Shown here: positions 27,086-36,223 of the stretch, piece after piece
Numbering within the stretch: position 1 is the stretch's first letter
Layout: every line of letters begins with the position of its first letter
Assembly: GCA_964490845.1 (NCBI GenBank)
Contig: CAZBED010000001.1
Location: 744,001 to 808,000 of the forward strand
DNA length: 64,000 nt
Direction: 5' to 3'
Origin: JADJSS01 sp964490845
Lineage (GTDB): Bacteria > Bacteroidota > Bacteroidia > Chitinophagales > JADIYW01
Notes under the pieces: model-generated
Seen by the model: the letters and a program-made list of their open reading frames with translations, nothing else
Databases searched by the model: none
Told to the model about the DNA's origin: nothing
Made by a program: the position numbers and the translations under genes

Positions 27086-27661
27086 ATGATCAATCTAATT
27101 TTGTTTGGCCCTCCGGGAAGCGGTAAGGGTACACAGGCTGTAAAAATTGCAGAAGCATTTAATTTACTGCACATCTCCACAGGCGATTTATTCCGTTCTG
27201 AACTGAAAAATGAGACACCTCTGGGTATGGAAGCGAAAAAATACATGGACAAAGGTGAACTGGTACCGGATGAAGTCACCATCGGTATGTTGTCTAACAA
27301 GCTGGACGAATATGCCGGCAAAGTGGATGGTTTTATCTTTGACGGATTTCCCCGTACACAACCTCAAGCGGAAGCCTTAGACAAATTACTGGATTTAAAA
27401 GACACCGCTATTTCACTGGTACTGGCTCTTGATGTTCCGGAAGATGAAATCGTAGAACGTATCAAAGAACGGGGAAAAACCTCTGGAAGAGCCGATGACC
27501 TGAACGATGAGATTATACGCAACCGTTTTAAAGTGTATTTAAAAGAAACTGCACAAGTGGCGGACCATTACAAAAAAGCCGATAAATTTGTTGCTTTGAA
27601 TGGTATCGGCACCATCGATGAGATATTTGCATCGTTAAAGGCTGAAATCAGCAAACTTTAA
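27086..27661 (+). CDS. adk: adenylate kinase
   Basis: A 191-residue enzyme for AMP + ATP = 2 ADP. The ATG at 27086 is chosen because the next residues are INLILFGPPGSGKGTQ, the P-loop; the open frame continues upstream without family similarity. The NMP-binding part has HISTGDLFRSEL and the lid is short (ERIKERGKTSGRADD), so this is a short-lid form. Cytosolic. A -7 box TATCTTTG is at 27058-27065 with no good -33 box. It ends at a perfect palindromic terminator. Confidence 0.96.
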   Translation: MINLILFGPPGSGKGTQAVKIAEAFNLLHISTGDLFRSELKNETPLGMEAKKYMDKGELVPDEVTIGMLSNKLDEYAGKVDGFIFDGFPRTQPQAEALDKLLDLKDTAISLVLALDVPEDEIVERIKERGKTSGRADDLNDEIIRNRFKVYLKETAQVADHYKKADKFVALNGIGTIDEIFASLKAEISKL

Positions 27662-27680
27662 GCATACAACATATAAATAG

Positions 27681-27715
27681 AAAAGACCTTGAAGGTTAAC
27701 CTTCAAGGTCTTTTT
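27681..27715. terminator. terminator between adk and obg, perfect 34-bp palindrome
   Basis: The left arm contains GACCTTGAAGG and the right arm CCTTCAAGGTC; with flanking AAAA and TTTT the whole 34-base run is a perfect palindrome centred on TTAA. It is followed by TTTTT and closes adk, and leads directly to the obg -7 box TATCTTTG at 27722-27729. Confidence 0.9.
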
Positions 27716-27750
27716 ATTCATTATCTTTGTTCCTTTAATTGATTACCCTT

Positions 27751-28740
27751 ATGGAATCCAACTTTATTGATTACGTAAAACTTTTTGTCCGTTCCGGCAA
27801 CGGCGGTGCGGGTTCCGTGCATTTCCGAAGGGAAAAGTATGTTCCGAAAGGCGGGCCCGACGGCGGCGACGGCGGACGCGGAGGCCATATCATTTTAAGG
27901 GGCAACAAACAACTCTGGACGCTTTTACATTTAAAATACCGCAAACACATACATGCCGACAACGGCAACGGCGGAGAAGGAGGCCTGCGCTCGGGCAAAC
28001 AGGGCGAAGATATTATTCTGGAAGTGCCTCTGGGTACTATCGCAAAAGATGCCGAAACCGGCGAAAAGGAATTTGAAATCCTGGAAGACGGGCAGGAAGT
28101 CATCTGGCTGGCGGGCGGCAGAGGCGGACAAGGCAATAACCACTTTAAAACAGCTGTCAACCAAACTCCGCGCTATGCGCAGCCGGGAGAAACCGGCAGC
28201 GAGGGATGGAAAATACTGGAACTGAAAGTGCTGGCAGACGTTGGATTGGTGGGTTTTCCGAATGCCGGAAAATCAACGCTCCTTTCTGTGGTGAGTGCTG
28301 CAAAACCGGAAATCGCCAATTATCCGTTTACAACGCTAGTTCCGAATCTGGGCGTCGTGGCTTATCGAGACAATCGCTCCTTCATCATGGCGGATATTCC
28401 GGGTATCATCGAAGGTGCGCATGCAGGTAAAGGTTTGGGTGTTCGTTTTCTGAGACATATAGAACGCAATGCCTGTTTATTGTTTGTGATTCCCGCCGAC
28501 AGCAATGATATTAAAAAAGAGTATAAAATACTGGAAAAAGAGCTGAAGCTCTACAACAAGGAGTTGGTCAATAAACCCAGAGTGATTGGCATCTCCAAAT
28601 CTGATTTGCTGGATGAGGAACTGAAAAAAATGCTCGCAAAAGAACTTCCCAAAAAGATTCCGCACGTCTTCTTTTCTTCGCTCACTTCTGAAAACATTAT
28701 GCCTCTGAAAGATATGTTGTGGAAAATGATGAATGCTTAG
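27751..28740 (+). CDS. obg: GTPase Obg/CgtA
   Basis: A 329-residue ribosome-associated GTPase for 50S assembly and stress control. The ATG at 27751 is chosen by alignment of ESNFIDYVKLFVRSGNGGAG with the Obg fold; another start 12 bases upstream is not needed. The glycine-rich Obg domain (GGPDGGDGGRGG) is followed by the G domain: P-loop GFPNAGKS at residue 168, DIPGIIEGA, and the base-specificity motif reading SKSD (282-285) where N/TKxD is standard. The C-terminal OCT domain is absent. The last four bases overlap the convergent gene at 28737. Confidence 0.96.
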   Translation: MESNFIDYVKLFVRSGNGGAGSVHFRREKYVPKGGPDGGDGGRGGHIILRGNKQLWTLLHLKYRKHIHADNGNGGEGGLRSGKQGEDIILEVPLGTIAKDAETGEKEFEILEDGQEVIWLAGGRGGQGNNHFKTAVNQTPRYAQPGETGSEGWKILELKVLADVGLVGFPNAGKSTLLSVVSAAKPEIANYPFTTLVPNLGVVAYRDNRSFIMADIPGIIEGAHAGKGLGVRFLRHIERNACLLFVIPADSNDIKKEYKILEKELKLYNKELVNKPRVIGISKSDLLDEELKKMLAKELPKKIPHVFFSSLTSENIMPLKDMLWKMMNA

Positions 28741-29549
28741 ACGGCATCCTCCTGTCCATCATTTTTCTTATCCGTATCGGAATCTGTATCCTCCGACAGA
28801 TTGCTGATTACCGGATTTTCTGTTTTGGTTTCGTCAATTTCCGTAATGATATTTTCATCCAGTTTTACTTCAATATGATCTGGCGGGGTTGAAATGGCTT
28901 GTTCTTCCGGCATTCTGTTTTTTGCCTGTTCCCGTTCTTCTTTGGGAATATAATCTGCGCCATAACGGCGCTTCAGGATGCGCTCCTTTCTTTCCGCACT
29001 TCGTTCACTCACCGATTCTTTCATCTCCCTGTATTTTTCTTTCCATTCTGTATCCCTCAGCTTACGTGCCTCCTTTTCTTCTTCCGTTTCCTCTCTGAGG
29101 ATTTTTAATTTTTCAGGATGAATCTCAAAAGAATCGTTGACAGGAATTTCAACTATCCACCACAATACTTTGATTTGTGCCTTACCGACACTCTGCATAA
29201 GAATATTCTGCGACAGGAGGCGGGATATAGCCTGAAAGATGGACGTAATGATACTTATTTCGGATGTGGTTGTCAGCAATTCATCGCTGTTGCCTTTTAT
29301 TTTTTTGGGGTGAGTATAACTCATCCGTCCTACCTTCAATCCGTCCCTGTTTAGCAAATCTGTCTGAATGGAAATAATTGTTATAGGCAGAAAGAAAGTA
29401 TTCTGGATACGGATATCCGTTTCGGTAACCACTTTGGTCAATCCGATTTCCTTTGTCCTTACTTCCACAATGTCAATCATCTTGCCCCGTGATGCTCTGG
29501 CGACGATAAATGCCTTTATCCGGTCTGTTATTTTCTGCAGTATGCCCAT
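28737..29549 (-). CDS. hypothetical protein, LEA14-like fold suspected
   Basis: A 270-residue product. Residues about 45-165 alternate strands in an Ig-like pattern (TETDIRIQNTFFLPITIISI, then KVLWWIVEIPVNDSF), reminiscent of LEA-type-2 or small lipid-binding domains, but there is no clear identity. Residues 165-235 are a charged coiled-coil-like helix rich in Glu/Arg/Lys, and the C-terminal 35 are acidic. No signal peptide. The stop overlaps the obg stop by four bases. Its divergent neighbour is a sterol-desaturase gene 88 bases upstream. Confidence 0.78.
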   Translation of the reverse strand: MGILQKITDRIKAFIVARASRGKMIDIVEVRTKEIGLTKVVTETDIRIQNTFFLPITIISIQTDLLNRDGLKVGRMSYTHPKKIKGNSDELLTTTSEISIITSIFQAISRLLSQNILMQSVGKAQIKVLWWIVEIPVNDSFEIHPEKLKILREETEEEKEARKLRDTEWKEKYREMKESVSERSAERKERILKRRYGADYIPKEEREQAKNRMPEEQAISTPPDHIEVKLDENIITEIDETKTENPVISNLSEDTDSDTDKKNDGQEDAV

Positions 29550-29637
29550 ATGTTGTATAAACTATTGTTAAAATAGAGTATCTGCGTTGTTTAGCAACCA
29601 AACTTAAGTTAAATTTAAATCAAATAAGAAATTAAAT

Positions 29638-30888
29638 ATGGAACATCTTAGCACGGTAATAGCCATTCCTGTCTTCTTACTTTTGATTCTGATAGAATAT
29701 TTTTCGACGAGGAAAGCACATCCCGAGTATTACCGGCTTAATGACGCCCTGACAAACCTGAATGTTGGTGTCAGTCATTTGTTGTTTAAACTGCTGACTA
29801 CCGGGTTGATGTTCGGCGCTTACGTATGGGTGAAAGATCATTTTGCACTGGTGCATCTGACCGGATTTTGGGCATATGCCATCGTCTTCGTATTATTCGA
29901 CTTTTGCTTCTACTGGGCACACCGCTATGGCCATGAAATCAACCTTTTCTGGGGTGCGCATATCGTACACCACCAGAGTGAAGAATACAATCTGACCGTG
30001 GCACTTCGGCAATCCTGGATACATAGTTTGCTGGCATTTATTTTTTTCCTGCCCATCGCGTTTCTAGGTGTTGATATTCTGACATTGGGTATCGTTGCCA
30101 GCCTAAATTCTTTTTATCAGTTCTGGATTCACACCAAAGCCGTGCAGCGAATGCCGAAGTGGTTTGAAGCCATCTTCAACTCACCGGCACACCACCGCGT
30201 GCACCATGGAGTGAATCCAAAATATATTGACAAGAACCACGCTGGCATGTTCATTATCTGGGACAAAATGTTCGGCACCTTTCAGGAGGAAGAAGAAGAA
30301 CCAACATATGGCATTACCAAGCCGATGAACAGCTGGAACCCTGCCTGGTCAAACGTACATTACTATGTGGAAATGTATCAGTCAGGCAAAAAGATGAAAA
30401 ATATAAAAGATAAACTGAAATTAGTTTTTGCACGACCAGGCTGGCAGCCCGATTATTTGGGCGGTCAAATAAAAGTAACCGAACCGGATGTCCGACACCA
30501 AAAATATGATCTGCAGGCCGCCAGCAGAGGATTGAATATTTACGTACTGGTGCAGTTTGCTTTTATCATCATAGGTTTATCCGCTTACTTGTACCATTTT
30601 GAAAAACTGTCATTGTTCTTTCAGGTTCTGGCATTTGCCGTACTCATGCTTTCCACAGTGATTTGCAGCGCCATACTGGAACAAAAAACATGGGTAAAAT
30701 ATGCCGAATACTTCCGGCTGATGCTGGCCATAGTGGGATTAAACTCCCTGTATTATATCAACTTCAACAGCTGGTTTTATGTCGTGTTAATTCCATCGCT
30801 GTTGATTACGGCATACTTTATCGTGTGGTACACTATGAACATCCATAACCGGCACCTGATAAAGGAAATGGCTGTAAAAAGAAGCTAA
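29638..30888 (+). CDS. sterol desaturase/fatty acid hydroxylase family protein
   Basis: A 416-residue membrane di-iron enzyme. The eight-His set is present: HRYGH, HIVHH and HRVHH in residues about 100-200. Membrane segments precede and follow; about 130 extra C-terminal residues (four helices, QFAFIIIGLSAYLYHF and similar) distinguish it from the minimal fold. The family hydroxylates or desaturates lipids such as sterols, fatty acids or alkylglycerols. The substrate is unknown. Its last four bases overlap the end of a second family member on the other strand. Confidence 0.92.
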   Translation: MEHLSTVIAIPVFLLLILIEYFSTRKAHPEYYRLNDALTNLNVGVSHLLFKLLTTGLMFGAYVWVKDHFALVHLTGFWAYAIVFVLFDFCFYWAHRYGHEINLFWGAHIVHHQSEEYNLTVALRQSWIHSLLAFIFFLPIAFLGVDILTLGIVASLNSFYQFWIHTKAVQRMPKWFEAIFNSPAHHRVHHGVNPKYIDKNHAGMFIIWDKMFGTFQEEEEEPTYGITKPMNSWNPAWSNVHYYVEMYQSGKKMKNIKDKLKLVFARPGWQPDYLGGQIKVTEPDVRHQKYDLQAASRGLNIYVLVQFAFIIIGLSAYLYHFEKLSLFFQVLAFAVLMLSTVICSAILEQKTWVKYAEYFRLMLAIVGLNSLYYINFNSWFYVVLIPSLLITAYFIVWYTMNIHNRHLIKEMAVKRS

Positions 30889-32165
30889 CTCACTTCACCG
30901 GAAAGTTTAAGAAAATCTTTAGTCACCGGCGGTTTGTACCAGATATCTCCAAAAATTATTTTAAGCCGGATGCGCCAATTCTTATTGTGTTTCCATTCAT
31001 AAAATAACTGCTGCCATCCTGATAATAACAAAGAAAGCGGATTCAGTCGTATGGAAGGATTATTCGTCAACCCAACCGGCGGGCGTTCTTTATAGGGTGT
31101 TCTGAAAGTACCGAACACAAAATCCCAAATACAAAACCCACCGCTGCTCAGGTTAACGGCATCGTCACCGGGCAATGCGCTGTGATGCACATAATGTATG
31201 GTACCATTGGAATGTGGCAGAAATAACATCATCGACAACCTGGGCCGTTTGCTGAAAAACTCATAGTAATAAGTGGAATGGTTAAAATATTGAGTGAAAA
31301 TGTACAGTATGTTATAGGCCAGAAAATATTCAAAAAGAGCATTATGGTAAAACAACTTGTTGATACATGCCAACAGTAGTGTTTTAGGTATGCCCACAAA
31401 TAATTTAGGGAACACATCCACAACGCCGACACCCATCGGATGCATATGTTCTGCCGTATGATGTATGCGATGATTGACCAGCCAGAGAAACCGGGATTTA
31501 TGATCCAGCCAATGGACGCCGTACTCGAAGAAACTGCTGACAAGAATAGTAAGGATAAAAGCACCGAAAGGCGGCAAGTACAACAGTGTAGGAACCAGCG
31601 CATTAATTCTGTTATTTATCCCGGCGAAAATGTAATCTATGATGTATGTATGTTGCTGCAGACCGGCATCTGCATGGACTAAAGACGCTGTAAGCATTGT
31701 ACTCTTTTGTTCCAATCCCTGCACATGGATGGCAATATAATGGAACAGACTTTTAATGGGTATCTGGGCAAGTTCGAAGATAAAATCTATAACGAGCAAG
31801 AGAAGCAATGTTGAGCTTAAATGAGCAAAAAAAACAGGAAGAAATTTATTCATTCGTCCGGTTCGGCGTATCCAGAGAAAATCAAGTATACTTATACATG
31901 TACCATAGATAACAAAAACCACAGCGATTCCAATAAAGAAAAGATGTTCAGGATTATTTCTATCAAAGAGCAGTTGGCTTAAAACGATATGCTTTTCCTT
32001 AATTAGTATGGTAAAAGAAGAAGCGTTATCAAAAAACAGATCGAAGAACGTAAATGAAACAGATGCTACAAAAAACACGACCGTGAATGTGGAGAGTACA
32101 CGAAATAGTTTAGGATGATTCTCCAAAAAGTCTCTGTAATCGAATGCAAATAATCTTGACTTCAT
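30885..32165 (-). CDS. sterol desaturase/fatty acid hydroxylase family protein, second copy
   Basis: A 426-residue membrane enzyme of the same family but only distantly like its convergent neighbour. His motifs: HWLDH, HRIHH and HYVHH around residues 220-330. An N-terminal part of about 210 residues contains several helices before the catalytic region, so domain order differs from the plus-strand copy. Likely acts on membrane lipids; substrate unknown. Two convergent members in one place hint at a lipid-modification locus, but the genes are not co-transcribed. Confidence 0.9.
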   Translation of the reverse strand: MKSRLFAFDYRDFLENHPKLFRVLSTFTVVFFVASVSFTFFDLFFDNASSFTILIKEKHIVLSQLLFDRNNPEHLFFIGIAVVFVIYGTCISILDFLWIRRTGRMNKFLPVFFAHLSSTLLLLLVIDFIFELAQIPIKSLFHYIAIHVQGLEQKSTMLTASLVHADAGLQQHTYIIDYIFAGINNRINALVPTLLYLPPFGAFILTILVSSFFEYGVHWLDHKSRFLWLVNHRIHHTAEHMHPMGVGVVDVFPKLFVGIPKTLLLACINKLFYHNALFEYFLAYNILYIFTQYFNHSTYYYEFFSKRPRLSMMLFLPHSNGTIHYVHHSALPGDDAVNLSSGGFCIWDFVFGTFRTPYKERPPVGLTNNPSIRLNPLSLLLSGWQQLFYEWKHNKNWRIRLKIIFGDIWYKPPVTKDFLKLSGEVS

Positions 32166-32382
32166 CCTAAATAATAATCTTATTTATCAATCAAAAAAAG
32201 GTGCAAATTAAAATTGAATAGGTGTAAGTTGAACACTAAGGATTAGAAATTCAAACTTATGCATTTAAAGATAGTATTTAATCTAATTGCCTCCTATTTT
32301 TTAGTGCAATTTCGGATACTATAATATATACTTGTCTGTCTAATTTTCTATATAAACCCGGTTTTATTTAGTAGCTTAGAGT

Positions 32383-33315
32383 ATGTGGAACAGGTTCATT
32401 ATACTCTTTTTGTTTATTAATCTCCATATGGTGGTTGTAGCACAAACGGAAAATACTCCGAAAAGAAAGTCTTTCTTTTTAGGAAGACACCCCGATTACC
32501 ACCGGTTTTATGTGGGCATCCGCTTTCCTCAAACGTACTATTTTAAATCCGACCTGCACCTTTGCGGCAAGGTACAACAATCAGATCTGAGTTTTGCCAA
32601 CTTTGATGTAACTATTGCCGATATCAGATGCCACGATGACGGATTTGTCTATGGGGCGCTGTTCCGCACCATTCTCAAAGGCGCTGTAGCACCTCCGTAT
32701 GTTATTGCTTTTGGATACAAATTCAAGAACTCTAACTTCGGCATTGCGGGCAGGGTGATTCATTTTAAACAATTTATGACACACGGACAAAGCAACCGCA
32801 TCAATGGTACCGTTGGTTCAGATACCTATCATAACTACTATGGTTCCGCACCGTTTCTGCTCAACTACGAAAACACAGACGGACATAATATTTGTACCAT
32901 CGGCCCGGAATTCACCTACACGTTGGTACGTTCTAAAAATACAAATCACTGGCTGGATGTAACCGGCATGCTGGGTGCCTGCATTTCCTATCCAAGGACA
33001 GATGCGACAGTTATGACGCCGGACAGCACCATTGTCAGACGCAATAATAATTACAGGGTATCCGGAGGAGGTATCTACTTTGAATCAGGCTTTATGGGAA
33101 CCGTTTGCAACTTCCTTACTTTTATGCTGGAGTGCAATTTTACCATCATCCGAAATTCCAATATGAACATCATTAACAACGGGATTAGTAACTTACACGG
33201 AAGCCAGACAATCTCTGCGTTCAGTTGGAGTTCCGGCATTGCCCTCACCGTACCTGTTAAACCATTCAAAAAAATAAGGGCAGAAAAAACAGCATCAAAA
33301 GGAAAGAAAACCTGA
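32383..33315 (+). CDS. hypothetical outer-membrane beta-barrel-like protein
   Basis: A 310-residue protein with a signal peptide ending near VVVAQ. The body is rich in aromatic/glycine strands with alternating hydrophobicity (YVIAFGYKFKNSNFGIAG, ICTIGPEFTYTLVRS, GIYFESGFMGTV), typical of small outer-membrane barrels, and ends in a lysine-rich tail. The sequence begins with a short helical plug-like stretch. I found no named family. Preceded by 217 bases without a gene. Confidence 0.78.
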   Translation: MWNRFIILFLFINLHMVVVAQTENTPKRKSFFLGRHPDYHRFYVGIRFPQTYYFKSDLHLCGKVQQSDLSFANFDVTIADIRCHDDGFVYGALFRTILKGAVAPPYVIAFGYKFKNSNFGIAGRVIHFKQFMTHGQSNRINGTVGSDTYHNYYGSAPFLLNYENTDGHNICTIGPEFTYTLVRSKNTNHWLDVTGMLGACISYPRTDATVMTPDSTIVRRNNNYRVSGGGIYFESGFMGTVCNFLTFMLECNFTIIRNSNMNIINNGISNLHGSQTISAFSWSSGIALTVPVKPFKKIRAEKTASKGKKT

Positions 33316-33388
33316 AAAACACCTGCAATAACATGGAACTGATAATTATTATTCTGTTCCTGTACCAAATCCTTAAGAGTGTCTGCTG

Positions 33389-33796
33389 TCATTGTTTTTG
33401 ACACAACTCTACCAACACACCATTGGTCGTTTTGGGATGAAAAAAACAAACAAGTTTATTCAACGCTCCTACATAGGGTTTTTCACTCAAAGGCTGAAAC
33501 CCTTCACTTTTCAGACGATCCATTTCCGTATAAATATCCTCCACCTCAAACGCCACATGATGAATACCTTCGCCTTTTGACTGCAGAAATTTGTGTACCG
33601 TACTCTTTTCTGATACCGGCTCGAGCAACTCCACTTTGGTGTCTCCCAAAGCAAAGAAGGAAACGTTTAGCTGTTGGCTTTCCAGAAATTCATGATGAAA
33701 CGGTTCTCTGTTGAAGAGTTTGGCAAACAAGTCATTGGATTGCTCAACATTCTTCACCGCGATGCCGATGTGGTCTATCTTTTTCATATCAGACAT
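33389..33796 (-). CDS. mce: methylmalonyl-CoA epimerase
   Basis: A 135-residue VOC-fold enzyme interconverting (2R)- and (2S)-methylmalonyl-CoA in propionate/succinate metabolism. Metal ligands are seen as HIGIAV near the start, HHVAFEVED about residue 78 and Glu in VLVELCQKQ at the end. Length is typical of the family. It stands alone; the mutase is not in the window. The spacing to the convergent gene at 32383-33315 is 73 bases. Confidence 0.94.
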   Translation of the reverse strand: MSDMKKIDHIGIAVKNVEQSNDLFAKLFNREPFHHEFLESQQLNVSFFALGDTKVELLEPVSEKSTVHKFLQSKGEGIHHVAFEVEDIYTEMDRLKSEGFQPLSEKPYVGALNKLVCFFHPKTTNGVLVELCQKQ

Positions 33797-33904
33797 GAAA
33801 ATACTAAAATGCCATTTATTTGAGTTTCTTTTTTTTGTTTAGATATTTTTATTTTTTGTTAAACAAAATAAAATAAGACATGTTAATAGAGAAAAACAAA
33901 TCCA

Positions 33905-34450
33905 ATGAAAAATAAACTACCAGTGAAATCATTATTACTAATACTCGCAGCAGTATTAACCAGCAGTTGCCTGCCAACCAACCTGACACCTATCACTACA
34001 GCTCCTACCACTATCGACCTGTCTCGATATTCCGGAAAATGGTATGAAATAGCATCATTGCCGCAGGTGTTTTCGTTTGGCGCAAAATGTATAACCGCAG
34101 AATACTCCTCTAATCCGGACGGTTCCATTAAAGTATTAAACAAACAAATCGGTGCAGATGGGCGCCCTTCACAAATAGAAGGCCGTGCCACTGTAGAGGC
34201 AAATTCCGGAAATACCAAACTGAAAGTAGCATTCTTCGGAGCAGAGCCGGCTAATTCCAATTACTGGATTGTTGAAATTGCAGACGACTATTCCTATGCC
34301 GTTGTTTCAGATCCCACCAAAACAACTTTCTGGATTCTCAGCCGCACGCCTCAAATGGATGAAACTTTAGTGCAAGACATCATTAACAGATGGGCAGCCT
34401 TCGGAATCAATACCGCACTCATTAAAAGAACGGTTCAGGACTGCTGGTAA
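33905..34450 (+). CDS. blc: bacterial lipocalin (Blc-type) lipoprotein
   Basis: A 181-residue lipocalin with a lipoprotein signal peptide ending LTSSC (Cys22). The GxW motif appears as YSGKWYEIASLP, and the C-terminal part has YAVVSDPTKTTFWILSRTP, the second structural region with its aromatic Tyr-Trp residues. Lipocalins of this class bind lysophospholipids or fatty acids at the outer membrane and help repair under stress. The transcript ends at a terminator at 34478. The start is at the first ATG after an AT-rich leader. Confidence 0.93.
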   Translation: MKNKLPVKSLLLILAAVLTSSCLPTNLTPITTAPTTIDLSRYSGKWYEIASLPQVFSFGAKCITAEYSSNPDGSIKVLNKQIGADGRPSQIEGRATVEANSGNTKLKVAFFGAEPANSNYWIVEIADDYSYAVVSDPTKTTFWILSRTPQMDETLVQDIINRWAAFGINTALIKRTVQDCW

Positions 34451-34477
34451 AAAAACATACCTCAATACTCCTATTTA

Positions 34478-34505
34478 GTGCCATGACTTTGTTATGGCAT
34501 TTTTT
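34478..34505 (+). terminator. terminator after the lipocalin gene
   Basis: A ten-base stem between 34478-34487 and 34491-34500 with two G-T pairs, loop TTT, then five T's. It separates the lipocalin gene from the cysteine desulfurase promoter (-7 box TATTTTTG at 34532-34539). Confidence 0.8.
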
Positions 34506-34566
34506 ATTTCATAAATAACTTTACAATTAGCTATTTTTGAACAACTGATTTAATGCCGCAGCAGCA

Positions 34567-35682
34567 ATGATATACCTGGATTATAATGCCACCACACCCG
34601 TTGATGCAGAAGTGCTTAACACCATGCTGCCTTATTTCTCGGAGAAATTTGGAAATGCAGCCAGCAGTACACATTTGTTTGGCGGGCAGGCAAAGGATGC
34701 CGTGGAAACCGCCCGGGAACAGGTAGCAAAAACCCTCCGTTGCGAAGCACAGGAAATCATCTTTACGTCCGGCGCTACGGAAGCCATCAATATCGCTATT
34801 AAGGGCGTCTATCACCTGTATCACCATAAAGGTAATCACATTGTCACCGTTGCTACCGAACATAAGGCGGTACTCGATACCTGCAAGTTTCTGGAAACGA
34901 AGGGTGCACGAATTACCTATCTGAAAGTGGATAACAATGGCCGGTTAGATTTGCAGGAATTGGACAATGCGATAACGGATTCAACCATTTTAGTAGCGGT
35001 TATGTATGCGAATAATGAAACCGGAGTTTTACAGGATATTCGGGGCATTTCACAAATCGTGCATCGTAAAAAGTCTATTTTCTTCTGTGATGCCACACAG
35101 GCGATTGGAAAAATACCCGTTGATGTACAGCAGGACGGTATAGACCTGCTTTGCCTGTCGGCTCATAAGCTATATGGCCCAAAAGGAGCAGGCGCTTTAT
35201 ATCTTCGCAGGAAAAATCCCCGGGTAACGATGGAACCTCTGATACATGGTGGTGGGCATGAACGTGGCTTGCGTAGCGGAACGCTAAACGTGCCAGGAAT
35301 CGTAGGCCTGGGAAAAGCCTGCAGTATTATTCACCTGAATAATAGTATAGAGGAAAATAGAAATTATCTGGAAAGCGAACTGATTCAAAAGTTTGGCAAT
35401 AAAATTACCATTAATGGCAATAGCTCGCCAAGGCTGCCCAATACTTCAAATATTACCTTCCCAATAAAGGCGGTTGATATTATCAGGAACACCAAAACAA
35501 AAATGGCGGTTGCGACCGGTTCCGCATGTACTTCAGCAGAAAATCTTCCTTCCCATGTGCTGACAGCTATGGGCTTATCCAAAGAACAGGCGGAATGCTC
35601 CATCCGCTTTAGTCTGGGAAAAAACAATACCTTGAAAGAAATGGAAGATGTGCTGAAAATGCTGAAACTCATTATTGTATAA
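34567..35682 (+). CDS. cysteine desulfurase, NifS/IscS-type
   Basis: A 371-residue PLP enzyme taking sulfur from cysteine for Fe-S clusters or tRNA thiolation. The N-terminus MIYLDYNATTPVDAEVL is the family start. The PLP lysine is Lys201 in SAHKLYGPKG, and the active-site cysteine is Cys321 in GSACTSAENLPSHVL, a NifS/IscS-type loop. Length is a little short of IscS (404). No iscU, hscA or mnmA is adjacent, so it is probably used for tRNA or cluster delivery from elsewhere. Transcribed alone, with its own -7 box. Confidence 0.94.
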   Translation: MIYLDYNATTPVDAEVLNTMLPYFSEKFGNAASSTHLFGGQAKDAVETAREQVAKTLRCEAQEIIFTSGATEAINIAIKGVYHLYHHKGNHIVTVATEHKAVLDTCKFLETKGARITYLKVDNNGRLDLQELDNAITDSTILVAVMYANNETGVLQDIRGISQIVHRKKSIFFCDATQAIGKIPVDVQQDGIDLLCLSAHKLYGPKGAGALYLRRKNPRVTMEPLIHGGGHERGLRSGTLNVPGIVGLGKACSIIHLNNSIEENRNYLESELIQKFGNKITINGNSSPRLPNTSNITFPIKAVDIIRNTKTKMAVATGSACTSAENLPSHVLTAMGLSKEQAECSIRFSLGKNNTLKEMEDVLKMLKLIIV

Positions 35683-35715
35683 GACAACTTTGTGTCTCAG
35701 TATAAAATTGAAGCT

Positions 35716-36153
35716 CTATTTTTTTCTGATATATTTTTCTGTCTGAAGTTCCAGGTACTTCCAGCTAAATACGATAGTATCCCCGTCATTAGATAAAAAA
35801 TACTTGGCAGGGCGCTCATCGTTAAACTGAATCATATCGTCCGAATTATCCTTAAACAGTGTATACACGCCACCTCTCGGGAGTGTATTCTTTTTGGTAT
35901 GCGTTTCGTAAAAAGTATTATCTGCTTTAATTTCAAGTTCAATATTATCTCCCGTACTGGAAGGGGTAGACACACCATGTCGCAATCCGCAGCAATCTGT
36001 TTCTATCCAGTTCCAGACGCCATTAATATTCTTGGGTTTTGGAGGTTCAATCCACTCACCGGGTTTTTTGGGCTTAGGCAACTTGGGCGGTTTGCCTGAA
36101 AACAACTGGGATGCAGCCGACAGTAAGATTAAAATAAAAAATAGCTTTTTCAT
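35716..36153 (-). CDS. hypothetical exported protein, lipocalin-like domain suspected
   Basis: A 145-residue protein with a clear signal peptide (residues 1-20, ending AASQLFSG) and a proline/lysine-rich linker (PPKLPKPKKPGEWIEPPKPK). The mature part starts INGVWNWIETDCC and has beta strands up to the C-terminus, reminiscent of small lipocalin-like proteins of Bacteroidota. I cannot name a family. A Cys pair follows the first strand. It is divergent from the S4 protein gene with 70 bases between starts. Confidence 0.75.
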   Translation of the reverse strand: MKKLFFILILLSAASQLFSGKPPKLPKPKKPGEWIEPPKPKNINGVWNWIETDCCGLRHGVSTPSSTGDNIELEIKADNTFYETHTKKNTLPRGGVYTLFKDNSDDMIQFNDERPAKYFLSNDGDTIVFSWKYLELQTEKYIRKK

Positions 36154-36223
36154 ACCTTATATTCCATGTAAAATTATAAAATTTGTATCATACATTAACC
36201 CAACAGCAAATATCTTACCAAAA

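Noticed and set aside
27771..28164. Proline-rich minus-strand frame opposite obg
   Set aside because: Produced by the glycine-rich Obg domain read backwards.
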